From JANMDU01 sp031418715 (lineage in GTDB: Bacteria > Pseudomonadota > Gammaproteobacteria > Burkholderiales > Burkholderiaceae_C): 64,000 bases of DNA. Shown here piece after piece: positions 24,019 through 31,488 of this stretch. Below the pieces are notes generated by a model. It saw only the letters and a program-made list of their open reading frames with translations, searched no databases and was not told where the DNA came from. The stretch covers positions 1 through 64,000 of the forward strand of contig JANOJL010000064.1 in assembly GCA_031418715.1 (NCBI GenBank), given 5' to 3'. The translations under genes were made by a program, and so were the position numbers. The number at the start of each line of letters is the position of its first letter. The first letter of the stretch is position 1.

Positions 24019-25376
24019 ATGACACCTTCAAACATCATCACATCCACCGCATCACCCACACTCACATTGCCTTGCGCATGGTGCAATACGATTAGCCCAT
24101 TGGACTGCACCATGCTCGACAACACACCCGAGCCTTGATTTGAGCTGGTGGTGCGCACCTGCAAGCGGCCATCTGCTGCGCGGCTCACTTGGCCACGTTG
24201 ATATTCTGTACGTCCCGGTTTTTTGCGCAGATCCTCTTGGCTCATCGCTTGCAGACACAAAGGCTCAGCGCTGTATTTCTCAGCTGCTCCGTTCATGCGC
24301 AGCAGGGCAGGGCGTACGAAGGCCAGCATCGTCACCATCGTGGCCACCGGGTTGCCAGGCAGTCCAAAGAGAATACATGATTCACTATCAATTTGATAGC
24401 TATCTATGCCCTTTTTATAACGGGTAAAGGCCGATTTTTCTTCAAAAATAGCATGCTCAGCACGTAGCAAACGCCCCACCGCCATTGGCCGACCCGGCCG
24501 CATCGCAATCTTCCAAAAAGCCACATCGCCCAGCTTTTTCATCATTGCCTTCGTGTGATCCGCCTCGCCCACGCTCACACCGCCGCTGGTGATGATCGCG
24601 TCTGCCGTTGCCGCAGCTTGCATAAACGCCGCTTCCAGCAAAGCAGGCTCATCGCGCACCACGCCCATGTCGATCACTTCAAAGCCCCAGCGTTTGAGCA
24701 TGCCAAACACCGTGTAGCGGTTGGAATCAAAGATCGCACCTTCGCGCGGCGTATCGCCCAGGCTGAGCACTTCATCGCCCGTAGAGAAATACGCAATTTT
24801 GAGTTTTCTAAAAACCAGCACCTGTGCGATATTCAAGCTCGCCAGCAGCCCAAGCGCAGCCGGTGCGAGCCGCTCTCCTTTTGAGATCGCCACGCTACCC
24901 GCCAGTAAATCCTCGCCAGCAAAGCGGCGGTTGTCACCCGTTTTCAACACGTTAGGTGCAATGCGGATCTGATCGCCTGAAACTTCACACAGCTCTTGCG
25001 GCACAACCGTATCCAAACCCGCTGGCATCACAGCCCCCGTCATGATCTTCACGCATTCGCCGGCTGCCACAGTGCCTTGCCATGCCTTACCAGCCAACGC
25101 TGTGCCCACGATTTTTAACTTCGTTGGCTGATCGCTCAGCAGTGAAGACCCCGCAAATGCAAACCCATCCATAGCCGAATTGTCATGCGCAGGCACGCTG
25201 ATCGGCGAGACGATATCTTGTGCCAACACCCGATCCAACGCTTCAAACAACCCCACCTTCTCAGTTGCTTGCACAGGTTGCACCAGTTGCGCCAAAAATT
25301 CATTCACCTTGCCCGCAGGCAAAGCCAGTGGGTCATAGCCTTGCAGCTCAGCGGCGATGTCGGAGAGAGGTTTCAT
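24015..25376 (-). CDS. moeA: Molybdopterin molybdenumtransferase MoeA with repeat-derived insert
   Basis: Inserts molybdate into adenylylated molybdopterin, the last common step of molybdenum cofactor synthesis. Visible marks: VSPISVPAHDNSAMDGFAF, VKIMTGAVMPAGLDTVVPQE, ITSGGVSVGEADH, FWKIAMRPGRPMAVGRL and LFGLPGNPVATMVTM. Between the GRL and FGLPGNP motifs, where relatives have only a few residues, there is an extra segment of about 30 residues, of which about 22 come from a dispersed repeat (24384-24448) read antisense. The total of 453 residues is accordingly on the long side. The start ATG at 25376 overlaps the stop of the upstream ParE-like toxin gene by 4 bases (ATGA). Confidence 0.93.
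   Translation of the reverse strand: MKPLSDIAAELQGYDPLALPAGKVNEFLAQLVQPVQATEKVGLFEALDRVLAQDIVSPISVPAHDNSAMDGFAFAGSSLLSDQPTKLKIVGTALAGKAWQGTVAAGECVKIMTGAVMPAGLDTVVPQELCEVSGDQIRIAPNVLKTGDNRRFAGEDLLAGSVAISKGERLAPAALGLLASLNIAQVLVFRKLKIAYFSTGDEVLSLGDTPREGAIFDSNRYTVFGMLKRWGFEVIDMGVVRDEPALLEAAFMQAAATADAIITSGGVSVGEADHTKAMMKKLGDVAFWKIAMRPGRPMAVGRLLRAEHAIFEEKSAFTRYKKGIDSYQIDSESCILFGLPGNPVATMVTMLAFVRPALLRMNGAAEKYSAEPLCLQAMSQEDLRKKPGRTEYQRGQVSRAADGRLQVRTTSSNQGSGVLSSMVQSNGLIVLHHAQGNVSVGDAVDVMMFEGVM
24384..24448 (+). repeat. Dispersed hairpin repeat, copy 9, antisense inside moeA
   Basis: Hairpin ACTATCAATTTGATAGCTAT, then CTATGCCCTTTTTATAACGG and GTAAAGGCCGATTTTTCTTC. Read antisense by moeA in a different frame from prmB and pgeF (TRYKKGIDSYQIDSE). 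Confidence 0.92.
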
Positions 25377-25729
25377 CGTTTTTCGTAGCCCAATTGCAAA
25401 GGTAAATCCATCGAATCGTGCAACACACGAAGCACAGTCAAAGCAGCCGTGTTGATACGAAAAACAATCAAGTGACGTGGCTTTTCAAGCGCGCCAGGTT
25501 TCATTTTGAGGCGACTGAAGCGCAGATGATAGAGAAATACACCTTGGGGCAATTCGGCATGTGTCATCGCCCCCAAGCGCGTAGGCTCATCCAGGAGATC
25601 AGCCAGCGCATGTTCGAGCAGTTCGTCGTCGTGCAGGCGGGTCAGTTCGCCGAATCGAGCCTGAGTCCAAGCTTGTATGGATGACATATCCTCCAGCGCC
25701 TTGAGTGCGAATTCAGGAAGCAAAGGCAT
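25373..25729 (-). CDS. RelE/ParE-superfamily toxin
   Basis: A 118-residue protein of the ParE/RelE fold, likely the toxin of a type II pair; ParE relatives poison DNA gyrase and RelE relatives cleave mRNA at the ribosome. Supporting stretches are the FALKALEDMSSIQAWTQARFG helices, FLYHLRFSRLKM, and RHLIVFRINTAALTVLRVLHD strands ending in the basic tail. The antitoxin gene is 3 bases upstream. The last 4 bases overlap the start of moeA, which is an unusual partner. ParE is preferred over RelE on layout and the ParD-like partner, but the target is not determined by sequence alone. Confidence 0.8.
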   Translation of the reverse strand: MPLLPEFALKALEDMSSIQAWTQARFGELTRLHDDELLEHALADLLDEPTRLGAMTHAELPQGVFLYHLRFSRLKMKPGALEKPRHLIVFRINTAALTVLRVLHDSMDLPLQLGYEKR

Positions 25730-25732
25730 CGC

Positions 25733-26014
25733 TCAGCTCTTGGGCGGCAGGCTTTGAGATCGCATGCTCTTCAAATACTGCCCAAATTCTTTCGCAGACT
25801 TGAAGCTAGCCACGCGCCCTGCAGCCATGTCAGCATCACCCACTTGTATGGCATCGCGCAATGCGCAGAGGTGCGCATCTTCTTGCAGTTGCTTCTTTTC
25901 CATCAACCGAAGGCTTTCCCGCACCACCTCACTCACATTGTTGTAGCGCCCGGAGGAGACGAGCTGCTTGGTGAAATTCTCAAGATAAGGGGTAAGGGCA
26001 ACGCTGGTAGGCAT
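25733..26014 (-). CDS. ParD-like antitoxin (ribbon-helix-helix)
   Basis: A 93-residue antitoxin. Residues 1-45 (VALTPYLENFTKQLVSSGRY, then NNVSEVVRESLRLMEKK) form the ribbon-helix-helix DNA-binding fold of CopG/ParD proteins, which binds its own promoter. The C-terminal half (ALRDAIQVGDADMAAGRV, then FKSAKEFGQYLKSM) is the part that wraps the toxin in ParD families. It comes first in the operon, followed after 3 bases by the toxin. Expected to autorepress the operon and hence the downstream moeA as well. Confidence 0.85.
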   Translation of the reverse strand: MPTSVALTPYLENFTKQLVSSGRYNNVSEVVRESLRLMEKKQLQEDAHLCALRDAIQVGDADMAAGRVASFKSAKEFGQYLKSMRSQSLPPKS

Positions 26015-26058
26015 ATGAAAGCTCCATCAAACGCTAATTTATTAAACTTTAACATAAC

Positions 26059-26610
26059 TCATGGCGTCGCCTTTGATTGCAATGCAGATCGCAACTCTAA
26101 ACGCATCAACAGCTTGTCATGAAAGAGTCCATTGACGCAGATCGCGCGTGGCAGCAGTCCGTAGCGCACGAAGCCTGCGCGCTCGTACAGGTGTACAACA
26201 TGTGTGTTGGATGCTGTCACCGTGAGAATTATTTGGTCAAATTGGCCAGTCGCCGTTATAAAATATACGCAGTTTGCTATTAATTCAGGAGCAATTCCCT
26301 GGCCTTGCGCGGCTTTGGCGACAAACATACCCAGCACCGTACCAATGTGGCGCTGCTGCGCTTTCGCAGCTACTTCCAAGGCAATGCTGCCCACCAGCTG
26401 ATCTTGCGCATCAAATGCGCCCCAGAGTTTATTGCCATTCACATGGGGCTCAGAGATGCGCGGCGCATAGCTCTCAGCCTTGCGCAAATGCTCAGTTTCG
26501 TAGTCGGAAGTGAAGGCTTCAGGAAATTCGCGCAAAGCCTCATCGCGCAGAGCTTTGTATGCGGGCAGATCGTTCAGAGTCAGTAAACGGATAGTGATGG
26601 GCGAGGGCAT
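26059..26610 (-). CDS. GNAT-family N-acetyltransferase with repeat-derived segment
   Basis: An acetyl-CoA-dependent acetyltransferase of about 183 residues, substrate unknown. The fold shows in ITIRLLTLNDLPAYKALRDE, LVGSIALEVAAKA, the acetyl-CoA loop LGMFVAKAAQGQGIAPEL (a Q-x-x-G-x variant), and HLYERAGFVRYG. The segment right after the loop (ELIANCVYFITATGQF) is encoded by a dispersed repeat in sense orientation; it replaces the helix alpha3 residues expected here, so this copy has taken over structural sequence. I chose the ATG at 26610 with GGGA upstream, giving MPSPITIRLL; the open frame extends 14 codons upstream. It ends 44 bases before the antitoxin start. Confidence 0.82.
   Translation of the reverse strand: MPSPITIRLLTLNDLPAYKALRDEALREFPEAFTSDYETEHLRKAESYAPRISEPHVNGNKLWGAFDAQDQLVGSIALEVAAKAQQRHIGTVLGMFVAKAAQGQGIAPELIANCVYFITATGQFDQIILTVTASNTHVVHLYERAGFVRYGLLPRAICVNGLFHDKLLMRLELRSALQSKATP
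26229..26294 (-). repeat. Dispersed hairpin repeat, copy 10, inside GNAT gene
   Basis: Plus strand: TTGGTCAAATTGGCCAGTCG, CCGTTATAAAATATACGCAG, then hairpin GCTATTAATTCAGGAGCAA (weakened stem). Sense to the gene, I-T-A-T-G frame. Confidence 0.88.
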
Positions 26611-26653
26611 GATGCCATTATCCCGCCGCAAGCTCAATCCCAACCCACTCAAC

Positions 26654-27826
26654 TCAAGTCGTAAAAAACTTCTTCAGCTTATCTGTCCAAGTCTCTTCAT
26701 TCGGTGAATGCTTCGCCCCGCCTTTGCGCACCGATTCGTCAAACTCTTTCATGAGTTTGCGCTGATGCTCAGTGAGCTTCACTGGTGTTTCTAGCGAGAC
26801 GTGGCAATACAGATCGCCGGGGTAGCTCGAGCGCACACCTTTGATGCCTTTGCCGCGCAGGCGGAAGGTTTTGCCGTGTTGCGTGCCATCGGGAATGTCG
26901 ATGCCGACCTTGCCCATTTTGTTTTCCGCTTCTTCGGCCAGCGTAGGCACTTCAATTTCGCCGCCCAGCGCTGCAGTGGCAAAGCTGATGGGCACTTGGC
27001 AATGTAGATCATCGCCATCGCGCTCAAAAATATCGTGCTTGGCCACGCGAATTTCAATGTACAAATCGCCTGCGGGCCCGCCATTGGTGCCCGGCTCGCC
27101 ATTGCCCGCGCTGCGAATGCGCATGCCATCGTCAATACCAGAAGGAATTTTCACTTCCAGCGTTTTTTGGTTTTTGATTTTGCCTACGCCGTGGCAAGCA
27201 GTGCAAGGCTCTGGGATCAAGCGGCCTGTGCCTTTGCAGGTCGGGCAGGTTTGCTGTACGCTGAAGAAGCCTTGGCGCATTTGCACTTGGCCGTGGCCTT
27301 GGCAGGTGGTGCAGGTGATCGGCTTGGTGCCAGGTTTGGCGCCATTGCCGCCGCAGGTGCCGCAGTTGTCCCATGTGGGGATACGAATTTGAGCTTCTTT
27401 ACCAAACGCTGCTTCTTCGAGCGACACTTCCATGGCATAGCTCAAATCACCTCCGCGGTAAACCTGCCGACCGCCTTGAGCACGACCGCCGCCTTGGCGT
27501 TGGCCGCCAAAAACATCGCCAAAAATGTCGCCAAAAGCCTCAGCAAACCCACCAAAACCATCTTGCCCGCGCCCGCCCGGGCCGCGCATGTTCGGGTCAA
27601 CGCCCGCATGGCCATATTGGTCGTATGCGGCGCGCTTGTCAGTATCAGAAAGCATCTCATAAGCCTCTTTGGCTTCTTTGAATTTCTCTTCAGCCGCCTT
27701 GGCCGTGTCACCCTGATTGCGGTCAGGATGATGCTTCATCGCCATTTTGCGATAGGATTTTTTGATGTCTTCATCGCTGGCGTTTTTCGGAACACCGAGG
27801 ATTTCATAAAAGTCGCGCTTGGCCAT
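26654..27826 (-). CDS. dnaJ: Chaperone DnaJ
   Basis: Hsp40 co-chaperone that stimulates DnaK ATPase. The J domain opens MAKRDFYEILGVPKNASDED and holds HHPDRN; a Gly/Phe-rich region with RGPGGRGQDGFGGF follows; the zinc domain has all four CxxCxGxG repeats (CGTCGGNG, CTTCQGHG, CPTCKGTG, CTACHGVG). The substrate-binding domains end in the usual SPNEETWTDKLKKFF tail. Length of 390 residues is slightly above E. coli. It is third in grpE-dnaK-dnaJ, 87 bases after dnaK, with a hairpin in that spacer that could set a lower level for dnaJ. Confidence 0.96.
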   Translation of the reverse strand: MAKRDFYEILGVPKNASDEDIKKSYRKMAMKHHPDRNQGDTAKAAEEKFKEAKEAYEMLSDTDKRAAYDQYGHAGVDPNMRGPGGRGQDGFGGFAEAFGDIFGDVFGGQRQGGGRAQGGRQVYRGGDLSYAMEVSLEEAAFGKEAQIRIPTWDNCGTCGGNGAKPGTKPITCTTCQGHGQVQMRQGFFSVQQTCPTCKGTGRLIPEPCTACHGVGKIKNQKTLEVKIPSGIDDGMRIRSAGNGEPGTNGGPAGDLYIEIRVAKHDIFERDGDDLHCQVPISFATAALGGEIEVPTLAEEAENKMGKVGIDIPDGTQHGKTFRLRGKGIKGVRSSYPGDLYCHVSLETPVKLTEHQRKLMKEFDESVRKGGAKHSPNEETWTDKLKKFFTT

Positions 27827-27857
27827 ATTCGGGGCTTTTCAATCGGTCTTTGTTTGG

Positions 27858-27904
27858 CAAAACGCCGCGATGATCTTTTCAGACCAACGCGGCGGCTTTT
27901 AAAG
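27858..27904 (-). terminator. Hairpin between dnaK and dnaJ, possible attenuator
   Basis: Arms CGCCGCG (27863-27869) and CGCGGCG (27888-27894) with an 18-base loop, and A/T-rich flanks giving TTTT on the minus strand after the stem. It begins 10 bases after the dnaK stop codon. The long loop makes full termination doubtful; partial termination would lower dnaJ relative to dnaK. Confidence 0.5.
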
Positions 27905-27913
27905 CTGTGAGGC

Positions 27914-29860
27914 TTAGGCTTTTTTCACTTCTTTGACTTCCGCATCGACGACGTTGTCATCATGCGCTTTCTCTTCCGGTTTGCCAGCATCTTGCCCGGC
28001 AGTTTGTGCGCCCGCTTGCTGAGCAGCTTGCGATGCTTGCATATCGGCATACATTTTCTCGCCGAGTTTTTGCGAGGCGATACCGAGAGCAGCAGATTTT
28101 TGTTCAATGGCAGATTTGTCTTCACCTTTGAGGGCTTCTTCCAATTCCTTCATCGCGGCTTCGATTTTTTCTTTCTCTCCTGCATCGAGCTTGTCGCCGT
28201 ATTCAGTCATGCTCTTTTTGGTGCTGTGAACAGCAGCTTCGGCTTCGTTGCGGGCTTGAATGAGTTCGAGTTTTTTCTTGTCGTCTTCGGCGTTCAATTC
28301 AGCATCTTTGACCATGGCTTGAATTTCGTCTTCCGACAAACCCGAGTTGGCCTTGATGGTGATTTTGTTCTCTTTGCCAGTGGCTTTGTCTTTTGCGCCG
28401 ACGTGCAAGATGCCATTGGCGTCGATGTCAAAGGTCACTTCAATTTGCGGTGTGCCACGCGACGCGGGCGGGATGCCTTCGAGGTTGAATTCGCCCAAGC
28501 CTTTGTTGGCCACAGCCATCTCGCGCTCGCCTTGATAAACCTTGATCGTCACAGCAGGTTGGTTGTCATCCGCTGTGGAGAAGGTTTGTGCAAACTTGGT
28601 CGGAATGGTCGTGTTTTTCTTGATCATCTTGGTCATCACGCCGCCCAGCGTCTCGATGCCGAGAGACAAGGGAGTCACGTCCAAGAGCAACACGTCTTTG
28701 CGGTCACCGCTCAGCACCTGGCCTTGAATCGCCGCGCCTACCGCCACCGCTTCATCTGGGTTCACGTCTTTACGCGGCTCTTTGCCGAAGAACTCTTTGA
28801 CCTTCTCTTGCACCTTGGGCATGCGCGTCATGCCGCCCACCAAGATCACGTCTTGAATGTCAGCCACGTTCACACCAGCGTCTTTAATGGCTGTGCGGCA
28901 AGGAGCGATCGTGCGCTCGATCAGCTCTTCGACCAAGCTTTCTAATTTTGAGCGGGTGAGCTTCATGTTCAGGTGTTTGGGGCCTGAAGCGTCAACGGTA
29001 ATGTAAGGCAGGTTGATCTCGGTTTGCTGGCTGGATGAGAGCTCAATTTTTGCTTTCTCTGCCACGTCTTTCAGGCGCTGCAGTGCGAGCACATCTTTCT
29101 TCAAATCAACGCCAGATTCTTTCTTGAACTCGCCGATGATGTAGTCGATGATGCGTTGGTCAAAATCTTCGCCGCCGAGGAAGGTGTCGCCGTTGGTGGA
29201 GAGCACTTCAAATTGCTTCTCGCCATCCATGTCGTTGATGTCGATGATCGATACGTCAAACGTACCGCCGCCCAAGTCATACACGGCGATTTTGCGGTCG
29301 CCTTTGCCCACTTTGTCCAGGCCGAAAGCCAAAGCGGCTGCGGTAGGCTCGTTGATGATGCGCTTGACATCTAAGCCGGCAATGCGGCCGGCATCTTTGG
29401 TAGCTTGGCGCTGGGAATCATTAAAGTAAGCGGGCACGGTGATCACGGCTTCGGTCACTTCTTCGCCGAGATAATCTTCAGCGGTCTTCTTCATCTTGCG
29501 CAGCACTTCAGCGCTCACCTGAGGAGGTGCCATCTTCTGGCCACGCACTTCCACCCAAGCGTCGCCGTTGTCGGCTTTGGCAATGGTGTAGGGCATGAGA
29601 TCGATGTCTTTTTGGACTTCTTTCTCTTCGAAACGGCGGCCAATCAAGCGCTTCACCGCGTAAAGCGTGTTTTTCGGATTGGTGACGGCCTGATTTTTCG
29701 CAGGTGCGCCCACGCGAATCTCGCCATCTTCCATGTAAGCAATGATCGACGGTGTGGTGCGAGCGCCTTCAGCATTCTCGATCACCTTCGGGGTGTTACC
29801 CTCCATAACGGACACGCAAGAATTGGTCGTTCCTAAGTCAATGCCAATGATTCTTCCCAT
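27914..29860 (-). CDS. dnaK: Chaperone DnaK (Hsp70)
   Basis: ATP-dependent Hsp70 chaperone. Evidence: MGRIIGIDLGTTNSCVSV start, the VPAYFNDSQRQATKDAGRIA and IAVYDLGGGTFDVSIID nucleotide-binding signatures, VILVGGMTRMPKVQ, the interdomain linker VLLLDVTPLSLGIETLGGV around residue 390, and a C-terminal lid followed by an Ala/Gln/Gly-rich tail ending in acidic and lysine residues. Length of 648 is standard for betaproteobacteria. It lies between grpE and dnaJ on the same strand. The 193-base gap upstream holds a long inverted repeat and a sigma-32-like promoter, so it can be transcribed separately from grpE. Confidence 0.97.
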   Translation of the reverse strand: MGRIIGIDLGTTNSCVSVMEGNTPKVIENAEGARTTPSIIAYMEDGEIRVGAPAKNQAVTNPKNTLYAVKRLIGRRFEEKEVQKDIDLMPYTIAKADNGDAWVEVRGQKMAPPQVSAEVLRKMKKTAEDYLGEEVTEAVITVPAYFNDSQRQATKDAGRIAGLDVKRIINEPTAAALAFGLDKVGKGDRKIAVYDLGGGTFDVSIIDINDMDGEKQFEVLSTNGDTFLGGEDFDQRIIDYIIGEFKKESGVDLKKDVLALQRLKDVAEKAKIELSSSQQTEINLPYITVDASGPKHLNMKLTRSKLESLVEELIERTIAPCRTAIKDAGVNVADIQDVILVGGMTRMPKVQEKVKEFFGKEPRKDVNPDEAVAVGAAIQGQVLSGDRKDVLLLDVTPLSLGIETLGGVMTKMIKKNTTIPTKFAQTFSTADDNQPAVTIKVYQGEREMAVANKGLGEFNLEGIPPASRGTPQIEVTFDIDANGILHVGAKDKATGKENKITIKANSGLSEDEIQAMVKDAELNAEDDKKKLELIQARNEAEAAVHSTKKSMTEYGDKLDAGEKEKIEAAMKELEEALKGEDKSAIEQKSAALGIASQKLGEKMYADMQASQAAQQAGAQTAGQDAGKPEEKAHDDNVVDAEVKEVKKA

Positions 29861-29894
29861 GATGCTAACTCCTGTAATTTCTAAGATATGTTGG

Positions 29895-29922
29895 ATATGT
29901 GGATGGATGGCTGGTTTTCAAG
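29895..29922 (-). promoter_or_regulatory. Sigma-32-like heat-shock promoter for dnaK
   Basis: On the minus strand CTTGAAA (29916-29922) is followed after 13 bases by CCACATAT (29895-29902). The known sigma-32 pattern is CTTGAAA, 13-15 bases, CCCCATnT, so this differs at one base. It lies about 35 bases upstream of the dnaK start. Confidence 0.55.
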
Positions 29923-29925
29923 AAT

Positions 29926-30036
29926 TTGGAACACGGAAGGCACGGAAATTTCACGAAAAACACAGAAAAGACAATTTTTCTTTTCGATCTTGACTTTCGT
30001 GCCTTCTGTGCTTCCTCTGTGTCTTCCGTGTTCTTA
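29926..30036. repeat. Imperfect inverted repeat of CACGGAA/CACAGAA units
   Basis: Left arm 29928-29972 (units such as AACACGGAAGGCACGGAAA) and right arm about 29992-30035, its imperfect reverse complement (CTTCTGTGCTTCC, GTGTCTTCCGTGTTC). It fills most of the grpE-dnaK gap and could fold into a long stem. Similar cacgaag-type hairpins occur between genes in many bacteria. Confidence 0.8.
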
Positions 30037-30053
30037 ATGCCTAAAAGCCCAAT

Positions 30054-30689
30054 TTACTTCGCCGCAGCAACCGTCACCAAAGCCGGCCGCAAGGTGCGTT
30101 CTGCGATCGTGTAGCCTTTTTGCAAGACGGCCACGATGGTGTTGGCTTCTTGTTCAGAGCCTTCGGGCGCGGGCACGACACTAATCGCTTGGTGTTTAGC
30201 GGGGTCAAGCTTGTCGCCTTGAGGCGGGTTGATCTCCAGCACTTTGTTGCGTTCCAGCGCGCTTTTCAGCTGGCGCAGCGTGGCTTCTGAGCCTTCGCGC
30301 AATTGCTCATTCGTGGCGTTGGGCAAGGCCAAACCAGCGGTCAGGCTGTCCATCACTGGGAGCAGGCTTTCTGCGAAGCTCTCGACCGCGTATTTGCGGG
30401 CTTTGGTGATTTCGTCTTCGCTGCGGCGGCGGATGTTTTGCACTTCGGCGGCGGCGCGCAGGTTTTGATCATGCAGATCGGTGGCTTTGGCCTTCAAAGT
30501 GGCCAATTCGGCGAGCGCGACGGTTAACTCATCGGCGCTGTCAGCCTCATTGGCGGCCAAAGCGGCTTCAATTTCTTCGGGCGATGCGTCGGCGGGCGTG
30601 CCGGGGGGCGCTGCTGGCGTAGCGGGAGCGGCTGGGGCGCTGGAGGCCGAAGCTTCCGGCTTTTCCTCGGGTTTTTGATGTTCAGACAT
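30054..30689 (-). CDS. grpE: Nucleotide exchange factor GrpE
   Basis: Releases ADP from DnaK. The N-terminal tail (about 75 residues) is Ala/Pro/Glu-rich and disordered; the long helix begins around ELATLKAKATDLHDQNLRAA, followed by EVQNIRRRSEDEITKARKYA, FAESLLPVMDSL and the C-terminal beta domain with QAISVVPAPEGSEQEANTIV and GYTIAERTLRPALVTV. The ATG at 30689 gives the family-like start MSEHQKPEEKPEA; the frame is open 20 codons upstream but without support. First gene of grpE-dnaK-dnaJ, preceded by a good sigma-32-like promoter. Confidence 0.95.
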   Translation of the reverse strand: MSEHQKPEEKPEASASSAPAAPATPAAPPGTPADASPEEIEAALAANEADSADELTVALAELATLKAKATDLHDQNLRAAAEVQNIRRRSEDEITKARKYAVESFAESLLPVMDSLTAGLALPNATNEQLREGSEATLRQLKSALERNKVLEINPPQGDKLDPAKHQAISVVPAPEGSEQEANTIVAVLQKGYTIAERTLRPALVTVAAAK

Positions 30690-30721
30690 GGTGTTTTTAG
30701 TGAAAGACGAGACCAATGCTG

Positions 30722-30753
30722 CAAATGGCGGCAGACACTGGTTTTTCAAGGGG
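30722..30753 (-). promoter_or_regulatory. Sigma-32-like heat-shock promoter for grpE
   Basis: Minus strand: CCCCTTGAA (30745-30753), 13-base spacer, then CCGCCATTTG (30722-30731). This matches the sigma-32 pattern (CTTGAAA, 13-15 bases, CCCCATnT) with only small deviations, and it lies about 33 bases upstream of the grpE ATG. Confidence 0.7.
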
Positions 30754-30818
30754 TAATTCTGGTGGGGAATCAGAGCAGAAATTGGCCAGCGAAGCAGTGC
30801 GTTTGATGCAACTGATTC

Positions 30819-30884
30819 ACTATTAAATTGATAGCAATCTACGCATATTTTATAACGGGTAGAGGCCGATTTCGCTCAAAAAAA
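30819..30884 (+). repeat. Dispersed hairpin repeat, copy 11 (near consensus)
   Basis: ACTATTAAATTGATAGCAAT hairpin, CTACGCATATTTTATAACGG, GTAGAGGCCGATTTCGCTC and A-rich end. It lies between grpE and the HxlR-like gene, next to that gene's terminator, in antisense to both neighbours. It shares long identical blocks with copy 4. Confidence 0.93.
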
Positions 30885-30917
30885 AGCAAAAAAACAGCCC
30901 GAAGAGTCTTCGGGCTG
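30879..30917 (-). terminator. Rho-independent terminator of the HxlR-like gene
   Basis: Perfect 10-bp stem CAGCCCGAAG / CTTCGGGCTG (30895-30917) with a 3-base loop, preceded on the plus strand by an A-rich run, which gives the T-rich tail on the minus strand. It ends transcription about 46 bases after the 30963 stop codon. Confidence 0.85.
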
Positions 30918-30962
30918 CAGGCAAGGAGAAAATCCTTGAGGATCAATGCATCAGGAGAAAGC

Positions 30963-31271
30963 TTACTTTTTCTTGGCTTTGGCGCTCGTCCACTTGGTGG
31001 CGAAAGCGCCCAAGTCGCTCATGCGCTTCAAGAGATCGGCGCCGCTGCTGGTGACGCTGTAGCCAGAATCGCCGTGGCCGACCAGATTGGCGGCGCGCAA
31101 TTCTTTCAGGCGTGTGTTCAGGGTATTGGGGGTGATGCCGCCTACGCTGTCTTGCAGCAAGCGGAAGGTTTGCGGGTGGCCATCTTTGAGCGCCCACAAC
31201 ACGCGCATTGCGTAACGTGATTCCAGCAGATCAAACAGGGCGTTGACGGCAGCATTGTCTTTAGCGCTCAT
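30963..31271 (-). CDS. HxlR-like winged-helix regulator
   Basis: A 102-residue DNA-binding protein. The sequence LFDLLESRYAMRVLWALKDG, RLLQDSVGGITPNTLNTRLK, ELRAANLVGHGDSGYSVTSS and GADLLKRMSDLGAFATKW follows the HxlR pattern (helix, recognition helix with TLNTRLKEL, beta wing), but it lacks the N-terminal cysteine often used for sensing in this family. The start ATG at 31271 has TTAGGAG about 9 bases upstream. It stands alone: a terminator follows and a 217-base gap precedes it. The regulated genes are not evident. Confidence 0.8.
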   Translation of the reverse strand: MSAKDNAAVNALFDLLESRYAMRVLWALKDGHPQTFRLLQDSVGGITPNTLNTRLKELRAANLVGHGDSGYSVTSSGADLLKRMSDLGAFATKWTSAKAKKK

Positions 31272-31359
31272 GAAAGGTGACTCCTAAGCAGTTTTTGATG
31301 AAGTGATGTCAGAGGTTTAGTCTCGAACTGATTGAAATATAACGCTTTTTTAGAAAAAC

Positions 31360-31417
31360 GCTACAACTTTCGTAGCTAGCTATGCTTTTTGATGTCGGGA
31401 TTACCCGAATTTGTAGC
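31360..31417 (+). repeat. Dispersed hairpin repeat, copy 12 (degenerate, tentative)
   Basis: GCTACAACTTTCGTAGC hairpin with both arms changed together relative to consensus, then TAGCTATGCTTTTTGATGTC, GGG and an A/T-rich end. The layout matches but the TATAACGG block is lost. Lies between the HxlR-like and methyltransferase genes. Confidence 0.45.
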
Positions 31418-31488
31418 TAATTTGCTGCACTTTTGGGAGCACGCTTTGATTCCTGCTATCACGTTCAAGCCATCCGAGGCCAAAAAAA

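Noticed and set aside
27962..28945. Plus-strand frame of 327 codons inside dnaK
   Set aside because: Antisense of a strongly conserved gene; His/Phe/Leu-rich chain with no domain.
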